A stretch of DNA of 64,000 nucleotides from Burhinus oedicnemus (lineage: Eukaryota; Chordata; Aves; Charadriiformes; Burhinidae). Made by a program: the position numbers and the translations under genes. Under the pieces are notes generated by a model. It made no database searches. It saw nothing but the letters and a program-made list of their open reading frames with translations, and was not told the origin of the DNA. Shown piece after piece: positions 39,253-54,300 of this stretch. The DNA lies in contig VFFE01006868.1 in assembly GCA_008921705.1 (NCBI GenBank), forward strand, positions 558,480 through 622,479, in the 5' to 3' direction. Position 1 is the stretch's first letter. Each line of letters opens with the position of its first letter.

Positions 39253-39352
39253 TTAATCACCAGTACACTGCCAACCTGTCTCATTTTCCAGTTTTTGTAT
39301 CTCATTTTGTCCAGCCTCTGTGAGGTAAGATAAGAGTCTTTTATAGGCTTCT
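39253..39352 (-). CDS. MMS22L: MMS22L terminal coding exon 9 with stop codon
   Basis: The acceptor is gctttttcaacag. It encodes [20 protein letters not shown] and [12 protein letters not shown], followed by TAA at 39253-39255. The [11 protein letters not shown] part aligns with the end of the human protein; the last six or so residues extend beyond it. A longer open frame here (the [10 protein letters not shown] frame) is out of phase with the previous exon and is not used. Confidence 0.94.
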
Positions 39353-42300
39353 CTGTTGAAAAAGCAAAAGAATGTAACATGTTACTTACTTAAACAATCT
39401 CACGCATCCTAGGAGTAAAAGCGCATAATTCCCAAACACATTGTGTACATACTGGGATATTAAAACACAGTAACTTCCCTTCCCCTCCCCCCATCTATTC
39501 AACTGCTTTGTTTGCTGTGAATTTTTAGCATGGCCAGGTCGGAAGAGGAATAAGGATTGCATTGTTTATGGCTGGAAGCGTAGTGAAGACGCTTAGAAGT
39601 CTACTTGCTGAGTAAACTGCTGTGAAATAGGAATTTTTCATTTTAAAACATGGAGTTTCCAAGGCTTAGATGAGATTGGCATTCAGACTTCATCATGTTT
39701 GCTATCTTATTTCTGCATAAGAGATCTCTCTGTGACTCACGCTACAGCACAGTGATGTAAGCCACTGGCACTAGGGTGCAGACTGGCACTGACACAGATT
39801 TAGACCGTCATCCTCAGCAAAGGGCAATGACCGTTTTAAAATAAACCTCAAATTCAGAAGGAGACTGTCACTCAAGTGGATTTTCCAGAAGTGTGCATAT
39901 GTGTTGGTGAGACTTTTCACCTTAAGTTCATCCTAATAGTCTCCAACCTAGACAATATAATTATTGTTAAAGTATTGTCTCTGACATTTAGGTCTATTCT
40001 AATTATCTATCATGAAATATTAACTTGAGCAAACAAAACTAGTTTTCATACTCATTCCTTGCAGTAATAACCCTGGACATCACCACTATAAGCATCTGAC
40101 GCAACTTCTGAACTTTGTTTCTTTTATACATATGGGTTTGCACTTTAATGTCTACAGTAACAGCACAGAATATGTTAATATAATGTTATTTAGTGGTCAG
40201 GACTGAAGAAAGAAAATCAATTATTAGTGTTCTTATGATAAAATGTTCATAGACCACCTTAGATGGCTGGGTAATGGAGCACATTCTAAATACAAATTAT
40301 TAATACAAAATATCAATGACAGATGAGATAATATATATGTTAAGTGATGAGGCTAAAAGAAATGTAGCTCTTCAATAATTTCCGAGCATATATTTCAGAA
40401 GGTTCAACCATATTTTGTAGGTAAAGGGATGAATTTTACCTTATTAACAGTATAAAGAAAACTATGAAAATTGGCTATGAAATACATTATCAAAAGATCA
40501 AAAGCAGGTAGTATGAAAATCCTGCACATAATGGTAATTCAGTCTGACCTTGGGTAAATTCCCTTAAATAAAAGCAAATGTATTTGTTGGTAGAGGATAA
40601 TAAAAAGTGAATAATATAATTACAAATGAGTTAAATATATTTTTCATTAAATGGAAAATTAATACCTTTTGACTACCTTTTACTGTCTCATGAATTGTTA
40701 ATGTTCTTGCACAACCCTGTCTTTTGGGTTTTTTTTTTTATAGCCCAGGCCCTACCAACATGCACCTCAAAACTCCTCCAGCCTGAGGCGTGACCAGGAT
40801 CCTGCCCTTTGAGTAGTCCCAGTATGTGCATTAATGCAAACACTGAGGCCAGTTCCTTGCCCAGACCACATGAGGGTCAAGGGCCAGCCTTCCAGTCAGC
40901 AGAACTAACAGGAGGAGCCCTTCTGGCTTGGGTGCCACACTGGGCAGAGCTTCCTGGAGTTCTGTAACAGCGTTTATATAGGTGCTGAAAGTTCACTGCT
41001 GCATCTGCACCCGGAGACACCACCATCTGTGCGGCGCTGCTCACCTCATGGGCCACTTCTTTCTAACACTAGATGGATTCACAAGTCAAGTACTTCTATC
41101 CTAAGTTCTTGGGGGGCAAATGGAGGAAGTGTGAGTCTGCTGTACCTGTTGGAGAGAGGAGGCCGGCCTTTTCTGGATGCCCACAACTCTCGTAAATATA
41201 TATTTATATTATGAGAGAACTCTTGAAATTAAGCTATGTGTATTTCTTTTCCAAGCGTCTGAGGATCATACCTGATTATACAGTAATTTTACATAGGGCC
41301 CATAAAGTCCTCTAAAACAGGGACTGACAGGAAAATTCTTTGGGGCAGGAATTCTTCTTTATTCTGTTTTGCAACATACAGCGTAGTGAGCAGAGGCAAC
41401 ACGGCCTTGCGTAAATTCTACTGGGGTCTGTAAAACCCTCGTGTGTCAAAACATCTCTGAAAATATTTAGCAAATATAGATGGCTTAAAACCCTGAAAAG
41501 CGTGAGCAAAGGGAGATTTCTGAGTGAACACACCTTAAAAATCACTCAATTTTTGCGTATCTGTGCTGCTGTCTTTCAGGAGAATAAATCTCTACTGCTC
41601 ATTGTCAAAAACCAATATTAAATAAAAATCAAACCTCTGTGCAGCATTTCTTCCAAGACCTTGTTTGTGCTCCGAATCCTTCAGAGACTGTGTGATTGTG
41701 GGAATCAGGCTGGTAACTAACGTCTGATCCAAGACTGCCACTGTTTCTAGGATGCTGAAAACCCGGTGATCATATACAGCAGTATAGTCCTGGATAAACT
41801 GCCTGAGGGGGACACAGAGGCATTTAATGCAAGGTCAAAACTAGATGCAGAGAACATGCCAAGAACAACTGAAGAGTCTAATCAGAACTAGCAATCTGGC
41901 TGCATAGCAATTTTCATATTGTTACACTGAAATACTCTACATGGAATACTTTCTTTAAACGAAGCCACGCTTTTGAAGGCCAATGCTAAAAATCCCAGAG
42001 ATTTCTTTTCGAGCAAGTTGTCAGATTCTGCTGCTGTCACCAAGGCTGACTTGTTCCAGAGCACTTTACTTTGTAATGTGTCTGAATGCAAAACTAAAAC
42101 ATGAATTTATTATTTAATAAAAAATAATAAATAAATTAAAAAAATCAGCAAAACAAGAGCTCTAGATTCAAGTCTGCAGAAATAACGTTGGCATTTCTTA
42201 TAAAGCTCCACTGGATCTTAAGCAGGGCAGACCACTGGAGGAAAGTGCGCCCATTTGTCTTCCTGAGGGTTTGAGGTCTTTAAAGATCACAGATTACATT

Positions 42301-45300
42301 GGAATCAGAAGTAACACCCTAGGGATGACACATCCCATGAAAGTGACGTATTGTGTACAGACTGGCATGCCCACAAACATCCATTCTTATTTCAGTGAGT
42401 CTCTCTGGAGCTTTCATCTAGACATGCCCCAGTACAGCACCAGTGCTCAGGTTTGCAAAATGTCTTCGGGTCTCAGCTCACGCAGCTTTTACCGTATCCA
42501 CGTGAGAAATGGGATTTGTTTTGCAGAGGTATGAAGTACAATTTACATTATAATAATCTATTATTTATTTGTCACAAAATCACATCAATTAAAAACAAGG
42601 CTAAGCTTGTTACATATGAGGATTTGATCTCTATTATATGCACTTCAAATCAGGCATGCACATTAACACTGACCACCGTTCATGAGCAGTTCTTCCCATT
42701 GCAGCAGCAACATACCTCTTTATTACATACCTTTAAAACAATAACTAATCCGTGACAAAGCAGGTGTGTTTCTCTCTTCTACCTTTTTGCTCTGGCTTTT
42801 TGGCCAAGCTATGTTTAAAATCAGTGCCAAAAGTACTGTTATTTAAATATCATACACAAGTGACAATGCAGTATGTTAAGGATAATTATTTTCAAAAAAC
42901 ATGTTTGCTGTCAATTGGCTTGCAGTAGCTTCACTGCCAATTGGCATATTTTCTGGTTACCTAAATACAGAAGTCAGCTGGGTGGCACGTTCTCCTCCTG
43001 ACCCTGCTTGGCAGCCTTCTACCATGTACTGTAGAATGTCTGTAGATATTTTTTTAACTGTAAAAGAAAAATCACAAGATTCACACAGAGCTCTTGAACT
43101 GACCATCTGGAGAATGTCTTTTATGAAAACTACAATTTTTAAATGAGAAAAAAAAAATGGTTTTATCTTACTTTGATGCAAGGGAAATGACTGTAAAAGC
43201 AGTTAGTCAGATTAGCTATAAAGAACAGAATGAATCACAGATTTATGCAAAAGTCTTATTTTCACCACCATTATCCTTTAAACATACAGATTTTTAAGTA
43301 CACTATAATCTCTTAAAGCAAAGAGACACACACTCAGTGGAAATAGAGATTTTATTTAAGTTCTGTTTGTGTTCTTTAATCATTCCTATTTGAATTAAAG
43401 AAAAGCAGTCACAGCATTATATCCTGACCAAAGCTATACAGATCTACTCCTTACTTCCAGTGGTGGATATTGTTCTGAAATCCACCCTACCCCTTTTTTT
43501 AAGGGGAAAGAAAACCAAACACAAAACCCCACTGTTTTCTTCCCCTTAGTTGTTCCCAAATAAATATGCAGGTTGCAAAATACAGCTCTTCCTTTATGTA
43601 AGGGTGGAACTGGGCTGCAAGGACTTTTCTACACGGGTGTGGTGGCGCCCTGTCTAGGCAGGCAGAGCGCTGGTGGCTACAGCAGCACAGGACATTCAGC
43701 TCGTTCTACTCCACAGCACGTTGGCAAGTAGGTACTTTCAGCTTCAGGCAGATACGGCTATGATGGCGAAAGGGGGAAGAAAGGTGTGTGATGATTCAGC
43801 TAATTTCCTAAGTGTGTCTTGTCCTTGAAACTTTTATAGACCAGAATCAAAAAGTACTTTATTAGACAAAATTCCCAGGAGAAAGCAGAGGTGAATCCCC
43901 ATTTTGCTTAATGCCTCTACTGGCAGCAAGTAGTGGAAATTTTGAGCTTATGCACACATGCACATTCATTATACAAGTGTGGGGTGAACAGAGCACTTCA
44001 TTTTTTAAGAAGCTAAAAATGAAGAAGTTCTCACTACCAAACAAAGTATGCTAAAAGAAGACTCAAAGATGCCTTCAGAGAGCAACATGCTACTTTTAAT
44101 CCATTTACAATGGCTCTATGGGGGAGAACATACACCACTCTTACTCAGTCTCAAACCTTTAGGTGCAAGAAAACTTGACTAAGTCTGGCAGAAACGAGAT
44201 GGGAAGGATAGGGAGAAAGGAAATGCTTTTCAGATTCCTGAGAAATTGACTGTTAGTTCATTAAAGACCGAAACAAGGCAGGACTCCTCTGCCTCTTGGA
44301 GACAGAAGTCCTAGACCAGTTAATAAAAAAAGAAATCTTGTCCAGTTTATCTGGCCAAAGTATCTCATTCACCTCATCTGAGAGTCTTAAATACTGGGAT
44401 GAAAGATGCTCAGCAGCACAAAAATCTTACAGGAGTGCAGACATGTATTTAAAGTATACAAGCAGCTCACCTTGTAGCTCATTAACCAATACCAGGCATT
44501 TCAACACGGTCGGGAGAACTAAGTCAATGTCACACAGCTCAGTGCTCTGAGTTCTCTGAAGTACTTCAAGAATGAAAGCAAGAACGGAGGCCAAGCGAGG
44601 AGGTGGAGCATTACCTTTGAACTGCATGTAGTTTTCACTGGGAAGACAAAGCAAACCAAAACAGAGTGTATAATTTGTTTTTTTTCCATTCAATGCAAGC
44701 ACCATACACCTTAAAATAAATTTGTGATATTTCAGCAGGAGGCCTATTACATAGATTTCTATCTTTATCTAGGCTCAACTAATGGCTTCTATTTGTCTTA
44801 GTCTCAGAAAAGACTCCCAATTTATCAGAGGACATTGATGCCTTCTGACTCTTCTGTTGAGAGGGAAGTGAGAAATAACAGCTATCATAATTATAGTTAA
44901 AAAGCCAAGTGTGACTATAAAAGTTAAAATACAAAGGCAGCTTCATAAAAATAACTGAATAAAGGGAGGAGTCCAGATTCTAAGACCCTAAAACAACATC
45001 CAAAATCCAACTGTTGTTCAATTTTTTTATTTAGCTTTATGTGCTTTTGTCAACTCACAATCCAATTTGTGGTAACAGCTCTGCTGTTATACTGGTACTG
45101 TTATTTTATTTTTGTCAACAGTATGTTGTAACGGGACAGCCAAAGTCTGCTTTTGCTCTGTCAGAATTAACACAGTCATCTCCAGTATACAATTTGTCAC
45201 AAAGATAAAAGGTAACCTGTTAATCTGCAACAAGAGCAAATTTTGACATCACGCACATTGAGTGTTCAGATTTGAACAGCTTGATTTGTTATTTTTCCAC

Positions 45301-48300
45301 AAAAGGATAGAAGAATCAGAACTACTGTTGGTTTGACATTACAAATTACTTCACTGAAATCTGAAGACAATATATTTAAATTGAAGCATTCAGGAGAGAA
45401 GAGCGCAGATAAAAAGAACACAGTATTTATTCATCAATCAGTTAGCAAAGCATTCCCAGAACCTTCAAAATAACTTTTTAGGTATTTAATATTAGGTACC
45501 ATCAGCTACCCAAACAAGGGATGCGTGTTTACTGAGCAATGCATAATTAAAAACCACTATCCTTGTTAAAAACTTACTAAGGCATGCTTCTACAACTTTG
45601 AAATGAAACCTGACTTTCAGAGATCTGAGTATTTCATTGCACAGCTTCAAAGCACTGGTATAACTTGGCAGATGAATGCTGTAACACTTTACTTCTATAT
45701 TTCTTGTATCATGTGGTCTTACTCACTTTAATATTAGCAACTCTGAGATCTTCTATCCCATTAATTTACTATGAAAATTTCACACATTTTTTTGGGGGTG
45801 CTCTTCCACTAAAACGGTTCTCTGACGTGGATAATACATCCCTGATCATGTGGTTCAATTTCCTCTGTGCAGCAGCAAGATATTCACTGGCTTTCATATG
45901 ACAAAATGGCCAGTGAACTCTGTACGTATTTATGTATAGGCCTAGTGACTGCCTCCTGACCACCCAACAGTTTGCAAACCAGACTGCTGCTCGGTTCTAA
46001 GATATTCTTCCCAGAGCACTAAGGAGCATTCCATGTCTTACAAATCACCAAGTGCCATTACACTTTCAGAACTTTCTTTCCACTATCAATCGTAAAATTC
46101 ACACATGCGTGCACACATTCACAATAACTTTATTAAGATAACAAAGTTTGTATATTCCTAAATTAAAAACATGTCAGAATTAAGATTACGAAATCTGAAT
46201 TCACTCCCTTAAATACAGGCTTTACTTACAGGATTGCCTACCGTATTTACCTAAGATCAACACTAAAATTTGCTTAATCAACACGTATACACACTCTTTA
46301 ACACAGAAAAATACAGTTACCTTGGATATAAACAAACACCTTATATTTGATGGGGTTTCATTCCTCTTGCAATGTAGACAAAAAGTACAGATTGTTCCCT
46401 ATTCGGCCTTTCAGCAGCAGAGACCCAGCATTTATAGCTGCTGTTGACACTGTGCGAGTAGTGACAGCGCAGTGAACAAGTACTGTCTCCTTGCCTCTAT
46501 GTCCTCCTCTTCCCACTCCCCAAATTTTCCACTTCCCTGGGTAGCTGGCACACCTGTGTATACCCTGACACTTACAGAGCAACGAGGCCTCCCATGTACA
46601 GGTAACCGTGGCAACTATAAGCACTACAACTCTGTGACCCTAAATACAGCCTGAGACACAAACATACGATGCCGTATGCTAGAGTCCAATTTTTCTAGAA
46701 AAATACTTGCTTTTCATGTGCCCCCTGTGATATTTCTTTTTATAGGAACTCCATCCTCAATGACTCTCTCACTGATCTCCAGATCTTCCGAGTTTTACTC
46801 TCCTGCTCTATACATGCTGTCCTTCCTCTGGCTGTGGGAAAAGCCTATGAGTTGCTGGGCAGGGAGCAAACTATCAGTTACTGAGAAGGAAACAGTGGCA
46901 TTCCTTTTCTCATTAGCTATTTTGAATAAGTGACGGTTTTTTACTTCGCCAGTCCTTACCTTATGACATGCAGAGTGGTCTTCCGTAGACGTAGGATCTG
47001 GGAGGCTGTAATGGAACTGCATAAAGCAGTCAGCACAGGATGCTGCCCAGCTCCAAGTGCAGTCGGAGAAGAAGGGAGAAATCGTCCAAAATACTGTTGA
47101 ATAATGCTCCCAAGCAATTGATTTAAATAGGCACCCTGTGTTTGGGACTGGCAACATATAAAGGACAGGCCCTGTAGAAGAAAATTTTAAAGAGTGAGAA
47201 ATGGAATGAATTTTTAACAATACTTTTGAATAAGTCTTAAACAACCATAGGCTAAATACTTGCTACATGCTATATAAACTGCTGCACATAAGAGTAACTA
47301 CTGCATGTCAAATAAGCATCAGTAATTTGCTACAGGTAAGATGGCCTACAAATGAAGACAGAGCCAGGGCAAGGCTTGCAAAGGAGAGAAAAAACTTTTA
47401 CTGGACTAATTAATATATTGGAAGATAAGCTTTAGGACACGAAAGCTCCCCTTCAAATTTGAAATAAAACCTTGGCATTTCAGCCCCAAGAAGTGTTTCT
47501 GTGCCCAAGAGCTCCTCATTTCTTTTTCAACTCTGTACACGGCCTAAAAAAGCATATTAGTCAGGTAAGATTTATGAAGGTAGAGAGAGAATACCGCATC
47601 TGTTTGTAAAGCACCGTGTGAAATTTTTGTACAAACGACATAGCAGAAAAATGAGCACCTAGAATCATGGTCTGACAAGAAAATTTTTGCTCATAGTGTG
47701 AACAAATTAGGGTAAATTATGCACCATTTATGAGAGATTTAGAGGGTTTTTAAAAATCTGTTTAAGGTAAGGCTAAAACTGCTGTGATTTATCCAATATA
47801 AGCTATATTGATCCAGAGAAAAATCTATAATGAAAGTACTTGCCCAGAAAGTGCCTATCTGAACACTACCCATAGTTACACAACATACAGATGGTACGTC
47901 TCTGAAAAATGAGTATTCTTCTTACTATTACAAGTTGCTGTGAGAGAAAGTTAAGAGTTTCCTTCCCCTTCCTTTGAGTACTGAAAGGAAGAACAACAAA
48001 TCACTAACAAAACCCCAAAAAAACTCCAGCGGTCTCCTATCACAAGGGTCACAGTCAGCAGCACAAACAGAAACCTCTTGAGAATTCAGTTTTCACAATA
48101 GTTTTGTCCAACAAGAATAGTAGCGTAGAAGAAGATCGAGCACAGAGTTCCCTAGACAGCAACTTCAACAGCACTTCAAACTCCCACTAGCATTGCAATC
48201 CAGACTCCAGTTTTGGTAGGAGGATTACCTGCCTGAATACTGATGGTTGCTGAGGTAAGATAATATATGTTATATACAATAATAGTTCAAGGCAAGCTGC

Positions 48301-51300
48301 TTTTGTTCCCCAGCTACTGACAAAGAGTATTTCTTTTGCTTTTTGCATAGGAGTCCCTCCCTAAAAAGATTTTCATCTTTACCTGTCTGTGTGAGCATGA
48401 CAGAACAATTATTTCAGAAAAAAAAGCAGGCTGAGATACAGCTGAGGGTCTTCTTGGCACTTTTGTGAAATGAGGAGTTTCCACTTTTGGTTCCATGGTA
48501 AGCAAATACAGGAAACATGAGATTTCAAGAAATGAGGCACTTCAGGACCTGCCTGAAGACAGACACCTGCTATAGGTGGCCCTCTTGAACACATGAAGAC
48601 ATGTTCAGTTAGGGTTTAACTTCACATACTTCTAGAGCTCCTTGGTAATTTTGGTAAGTTCCAATGATAAAAACCATACTTCCTCAACTGGGGCTTTGAT
48701 AAACGGTTCAGATTCTCTCCTCCTTTTGTGCACACACAGCAAAATTTTGTAGGAAAAAGCAGCTGCTGCTATATGAGAATTCTTAAAAAGATAGCTTGGC
48801 AAGTAGCAGACTCAGAAAGGCTGTTACAGATGACAGATTATTTAGTATGTAAGCTTGAGCGTTTGGTGTTTTCAATAAAGTGTTGCAGCAGGCATAAAGA
48901 AGAGTTGTCTGTGCTTTCTGTACTACAGCTCTTACAAAAAGACAGAAAATATTCCATAATCCCAAAATCAGAGCTGGCACTTACTCAGGAAAAAAAAAAA
49001 AAAAAAAAAAAATCTGTGAGAAAGTGTATTAATCTATCTGATAAAAGGGACACAAAGAACATCACAACCTTACAGAGGACACCTGTAGGAATACATGAAG
49101 AACATAATGCCTGTGAAGAACTAACAATAATAATTACTAAAATGAAACAGTTCTTCAAATTGAGGATCAACAAATGCTACACACTATCAAGAAAAGAAGG
49201 AAGAAAGCACTTATTATTAAATAGTGAGAGCTACTGTTTTTGAGAAATTATCCTAAAGATGCTTAATGGGTGCAATAAAAAGTAAAAAATATTATAATTT
49301 AGATAACTGAAGGAACACTGACTAATTTTTGCAGATGTTCTAACAGTTTCATTTGAAGATGAATCAAAAAACCTAGCCTGATCCTTCATAAAAGCATTTT
49401 CATTTTTTGAGTTGAAGTAAACTTATTCTAATTTTCTGGGATATGGGATGGGGAGAGACGTAACCTGAAAAAGATGGAAAGGATTAAATAAAACAACATC
49501 CTGTCAAGAGCATTACTGAAAGATACTCTTCTTGACTAGAGAGGAAAAAAAGGAAACAAGTTAGCTACTGGTTTTTTTTCTTTAGTTACCCAACAAGGAT
49601 AGAGAGCTCTTGAAACTGTGTAATGAGAGCTGTTAACTTAAGAAGCATTTAAAAAAAACATAGAAAAAACCTTTTTTCTGTAACCTAATGTTTTCTTCAG
49701 AAAGGATTCTACATTCCTTTTTGGTGGGTCAGGCAGAGATGCTGCCTCTCAAAAAAGGTGAAATTTTTAAAACGACATAGTAATAGCAAAATTCTTTCTT
49801 CAGTAAGGAAGATCCTCATCATTTTTCCTAATGAAAGCACCAAAGGCTTCCAAGATACAAATTCTTTTTTCCAGTGAGACAACAGTGAGAAAAGTTACCT
49901 TCCATTTTGTCAGGAACCAGAAAAGCAACCCCAAACAAAAAAACCCTTCTCTCCTACATAGCAGAAAAATCCATGATAAAGTCCTCACACGTGAAGGGCA
50001 CATCTACAGCATCAAAGCTCTTCAAGGAAAAGCCATCAGACCTTTGACCCTGACACTTCTACTGATCCCTAACGGTTTCCAGAGAGGAACTCTGATTTCT
50101 CTTTTGGACGTGAAGGCCCATTGACTTTAGCTCAACATTGTGTTCTTTATTTTAGACTCCTCCTTTCTCTTACAAAGTGCAGAGAGCAACAGACCTGCAC
50201 AAGGTCTGACAACGCCATATCCCAAGTGGCACAAGGGATAAATTACCAACACTGCACAGTAGCCACAAATCTCCGAGTACAATGGCAAAATATCCTAGGC
50301 AGTGCTGGCCAAGGATGTGATTACAAGGAAATCACATGGAACTTTCTTCTTTTAAATCCTACCAGTAATTAACAGAGATGAAGGAAGCTACTGTTCATAT
50401 GAGAGAAAAGAAACACATGCTATTGGACTGCAATTCTGGACCAGAGATCTGAAATCAATACATCAGACCCCTAGGACAATCCCTACAAAGCAGATGGATT
50501 TTAAAGGGTTGACAGAGCTGCTCTTTTTTCTTAACTATGTTCTTTAGCCATCTTCTGAGGTTAAAAAAAACCAAACCAATAAACCAAAGACATTTTAAGG
50601 GGAGCAGGGGGGGCATGACAACATCTGCTCCTCATTTTAGCAGAAAGGCAACTGATTCCTGTGCGTGTTCACTGCAGGAACCTTTTGTGGCCAGAGCTGC
50701 CTCTTTCTTCTGATTTATCCATATATCTGTAAATCACCTGTGGAGAGCGAAGAAGCGATTAGTATGGATTACTGGAACTATTCACTGCAGAAATGCCAAG
50801 GTACCTAATGATGACTTATAATATCATTCCTGCTGTTGGAATAAATCTGCTGTTCACCAATTAATGTTGTACAATTCCTATTAAACACATACTATAATTC
50901 ACAAAACGTATTAATAAGCTTGCTCAAATATCGGACCACAGATGTGGCTCACAGGAGGGCTTTTAAGGTCTGATCTCTGACAAATGCTGAGCCTGCACAG
51001 GCCCATTAAAATCACTGGAAAATGTATGTGCCAAGCACTACTTAGAATTAAGCTCTTTCGCCACTCTCCTGTACTTAGATAGAAATCAACCATCTTCTGT
51101 GTTTGGACAGGATTAACGCTGATAAATCAAGCAGGGTACCTTACCTTTCCCATCATTATGCATATTATGCTTACTCCATGCACCTACACTGTATTCTGCA
51201 AGATATATTTAAACTATTTCTTCTCTAAGCCCTGTACACTGCTTCAGTTCTTTCCCTTATTACTGGTAAATGTGTACCAAATTTCCTCCAAATCATTCTC

Positions 51301-54300
51301 CAAGAAATCTATCCAAGAGCAACGTCAACTGCTCTCAGATTTCCCATGGTAGGCTTCAGCAATCCACTACCACACAAATCAACTCAACTTCTTTTTACAA
51401 TGGTAAAATACCTAATGTTACATTTTACATGTTCCACTATGTCATAACTAAGAACAGTCCCATAAAATGAAAAAACAGCTGTTCATTCATGTTCCTCAAG
51501 CTTTACTTTCTGAAGTCTGTCATTCAGACAACTCTGAGGACAATTTTGATATTATATGCCAGCAAAATCTTTCTTAGGTCATCAAATATTATCATCTCCC
51601 TGGAGTTGTACAAAGCATTTGACACCGTCCCATGTGACATCCTGGTCTCTAAACTGGAGAGACATGGATTTGATGGATGGAGCACTCGGTGGATAAAGTC
51701 ACACTCAAAGAGTTGTGGCCAATGGGTCAATGTCCAAGTGACTACCAGTGACGAGTGGCGTTCCTCAGGGGTTGCTATTGGGACCAGCGCTGTTTAATGT
51801 CTTTGTTGGTGACTTGGATTGAGTGCACCCTCAGCAAGTTTGCCGACGACACCAAGCTGTGTGGTGCAGTTGACCCACTGGAGGGAAGGGATGCCATCCA
51901 GAGGGACCTGGACAGGCTTGAGAAGTGGGCCTGTGCAAACCTTGTGAAGTTCAACAAGGCCAAGTGCAAGATCCTGCATGTGGGACGAGGCAATTCCACA
52001 CACAAATACAGGCTGGGTAGAGAGTGGATCAAGAGCAGCCCTGAGGAGAGGGACTTGGGGATGTTGGTTGATGAGAAGTCCAACATGACCCAGCAATGTG
52101 CACTTCCAGCCCAGAAAGCCAACTGCATCCTGGGCTGCATCAAAAGAAGCGTGGCCAGCAGGTTGTGGGAGGTGATTCTCCACTCTGGTGAGACCCCACC
52201 TGGACTACTGTGTCCAGCTCTGGGGCCCCCAACATAAGGAGGACATAGACCTGTTGGGAGCGGGTCCAGAGGAGGGCCATGAAGATCATCAGAGGGCTGG
52301 AGCACCTCTGCTACGAGGACAGGCTGAGAGAGTTGGGGTTGTTCAGCCTGGAGAAGAGAAGGCTCTGGGGAGACCTTATAGCGGCCTTTCAGTACTTAAA
52401 GGGGGCCTACAGGAAAGATGGGGAGGGACTCTTTATCAGGGAGTGTAGTGATAGGATGAGGGGTAATGGTTTTAAACTGAAAGAGAGTAGATTAAGATTA
52501 GATATTAGGAAAAAATTCTTTACTGTGAGGGTGGTGAGGCACTGGAACAGGTTGCCCAGAGAAGTGGTGGATGCCCCATTCCTGGAGGTGTTCAAGGCCA
52601 GGTTGGATGGGGCTTTGAGTAACCTGGTCTACTGGAAGGTGTCCTTGCTCATGGCAGGGGGGGGTGGAACTAGGTGATCTTTAAGGTCCCTTCTAACCTA
52701 AACCATTCTATGATTCTGTGACAAAACAGATGATGCACAGTGGAAGTAATAATATCCATACAGCGACCCTTTAGGCAAGGAAAAAAATGTCAGTTTAAAA
52801 GTTGCTAGAGCTAAGCTATTTTGACAAGGCAGCCTCAGTGAGTGTGTTTGAAGGAAACTTACACGTAAGTTCAAACTATAGTGGAGAACAGACCAGTTGC
52901 CCAATAGCTGCCAAAAGGCACACCTGTGTAGCCCAAAACAGTAAACACAAGTGTGACAACTAAATACAGTAAATCTGAATTGAGGAGAAATGCATCGTCT
53001 AGTCTTAATTAGTGCATCTGACAATTATTTCTGCTTGTGTAAAATTAAACAAAGCCTGTAATTTTGATCTATTAAAAATAAACCTGTAGGTTGGGGGCAG
53101 GGGGGGAGGTGAGGGAGAGTAGGATACAGCCAGCAGTTTTGTTGAATTTTGAAGGTAGTAATAAACCATTCCAACTATGCTGTGGGGAGAGAAGGAGCTT
53201 TGTATTTTGTCCTAGAAGATGAAAAATTGGCCTTCGCCGTTATAGGGTGGCAAACAAAGCGATGCCCTCTCTTAGTACAGCACAGTGACAACAACATTGT
53301 TCTTGTTTTTAAGCCTGCTGCCCAAGTTGTGGGGCCAGCTGCATTACCATTAGGCAGAGTATGTGACTGTTTGGGGAATCTTTTTCTATACAATTCAGGA
53401 ATTCTATTAAGATTGCTGCATCAATGAATGTGAAATTAGTTACCTGCTACTAAGATGGATTTCAAATGCTTTAAAACCCACATAAAAGGATCAAAAAAAC
53501 AACATTAAGATTAGTTGTTAAAATCTATGGAAAGAGGGAAGTTTTGCAAACCATTGCTTGTAAACTAAGATGTTTTCTGAGATCTAAGGAGTTTTTTGGA
53601 CAAAGGAGGAGCAGCCCACACTGAAGGAGCTGAAGAAAGAATTCAGGACAAGAAAAGAAGACTGAGATGGAGCCTGGAACTTTTCAGAAGACTGGAAAGG
53701 AAAAAAAAAAAAGAATTGAAAAGACCTCTGAGTAGAAATGCTACTCAAGGGCTTTTATGCTTTGACTACGAATAAAGAATTTGCATGTATAAGAAGCTAT
53801 TTTCCATGGTCTCCAAATTCCTGTTTCTTTATTTTCATGTAACTGCCAAAGGATTAACTTGTAAACTAGAGTATTAACAGGGACAGATCTATGGAACAAT
53901 GTTTGTCTAACATTAGGGTGAATTAAGGCTCCTGCACTAAAATACCATTGCTCCACCTCCAGGAATGGTCACCAGATACAGGGCAGCCATCCAAGGGGTC
54001 TGATCACACATCTCACCAGCACCTTAAGTTAGTCAAGGTGGGGCTATTTCCAGACAATGCTGTTTCTGTCTTTCCTCCCACCATATTTACATGCCTTCCC
54101 TCCCACATATACTGTTTTATCACTTTTCTGATATGCCTATTTGGGTTTTGGGGATTTGTTTGTTTGTTTGTTTTGTGGGGCTAGTTACTAGCTGAATCAG
54201 CTCAAATTGCAGTCATCCCATATTCACAGAATCATTAAAAGTAAATTAAATGGTAAATGCACATGGGGGCGAAAGGGAATGAATTTAGCCTTAAGCCAAC

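Noticed and set aside
39144..39380. 78-codon - strand frame covering the MMS22L terminal exon
   Set aside because: It is out of phase with exon 8. The correct frame is set by the split arginine codon and gives [15 protein letters not shown].
46795..47244. 149-codon - strand frame over MMS22L exon 5
   Set aside because: A shadow frame: the family match ([20 protein letters not shown]) is in a different frame between the splice sites.
48728..49243. 171-codon + strand open frame in an MMS22L intron
   Set aside because: The frame runs through a 23-base poly(A) that yields a lysine run, and the rest is low-complexity AT-rich translation with no known domain.
51775..52305. 176- and 129-codon - strand open frames within the CR1
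   Set aside because: They are antisense shadows of the CR1 reverse-transcriptase region.
51489..52677. A functional reverse-transcriptase gene
   Set aside because: The frame is broken several times and the element lacks its 5' part, so it is a dead CR1 copy.
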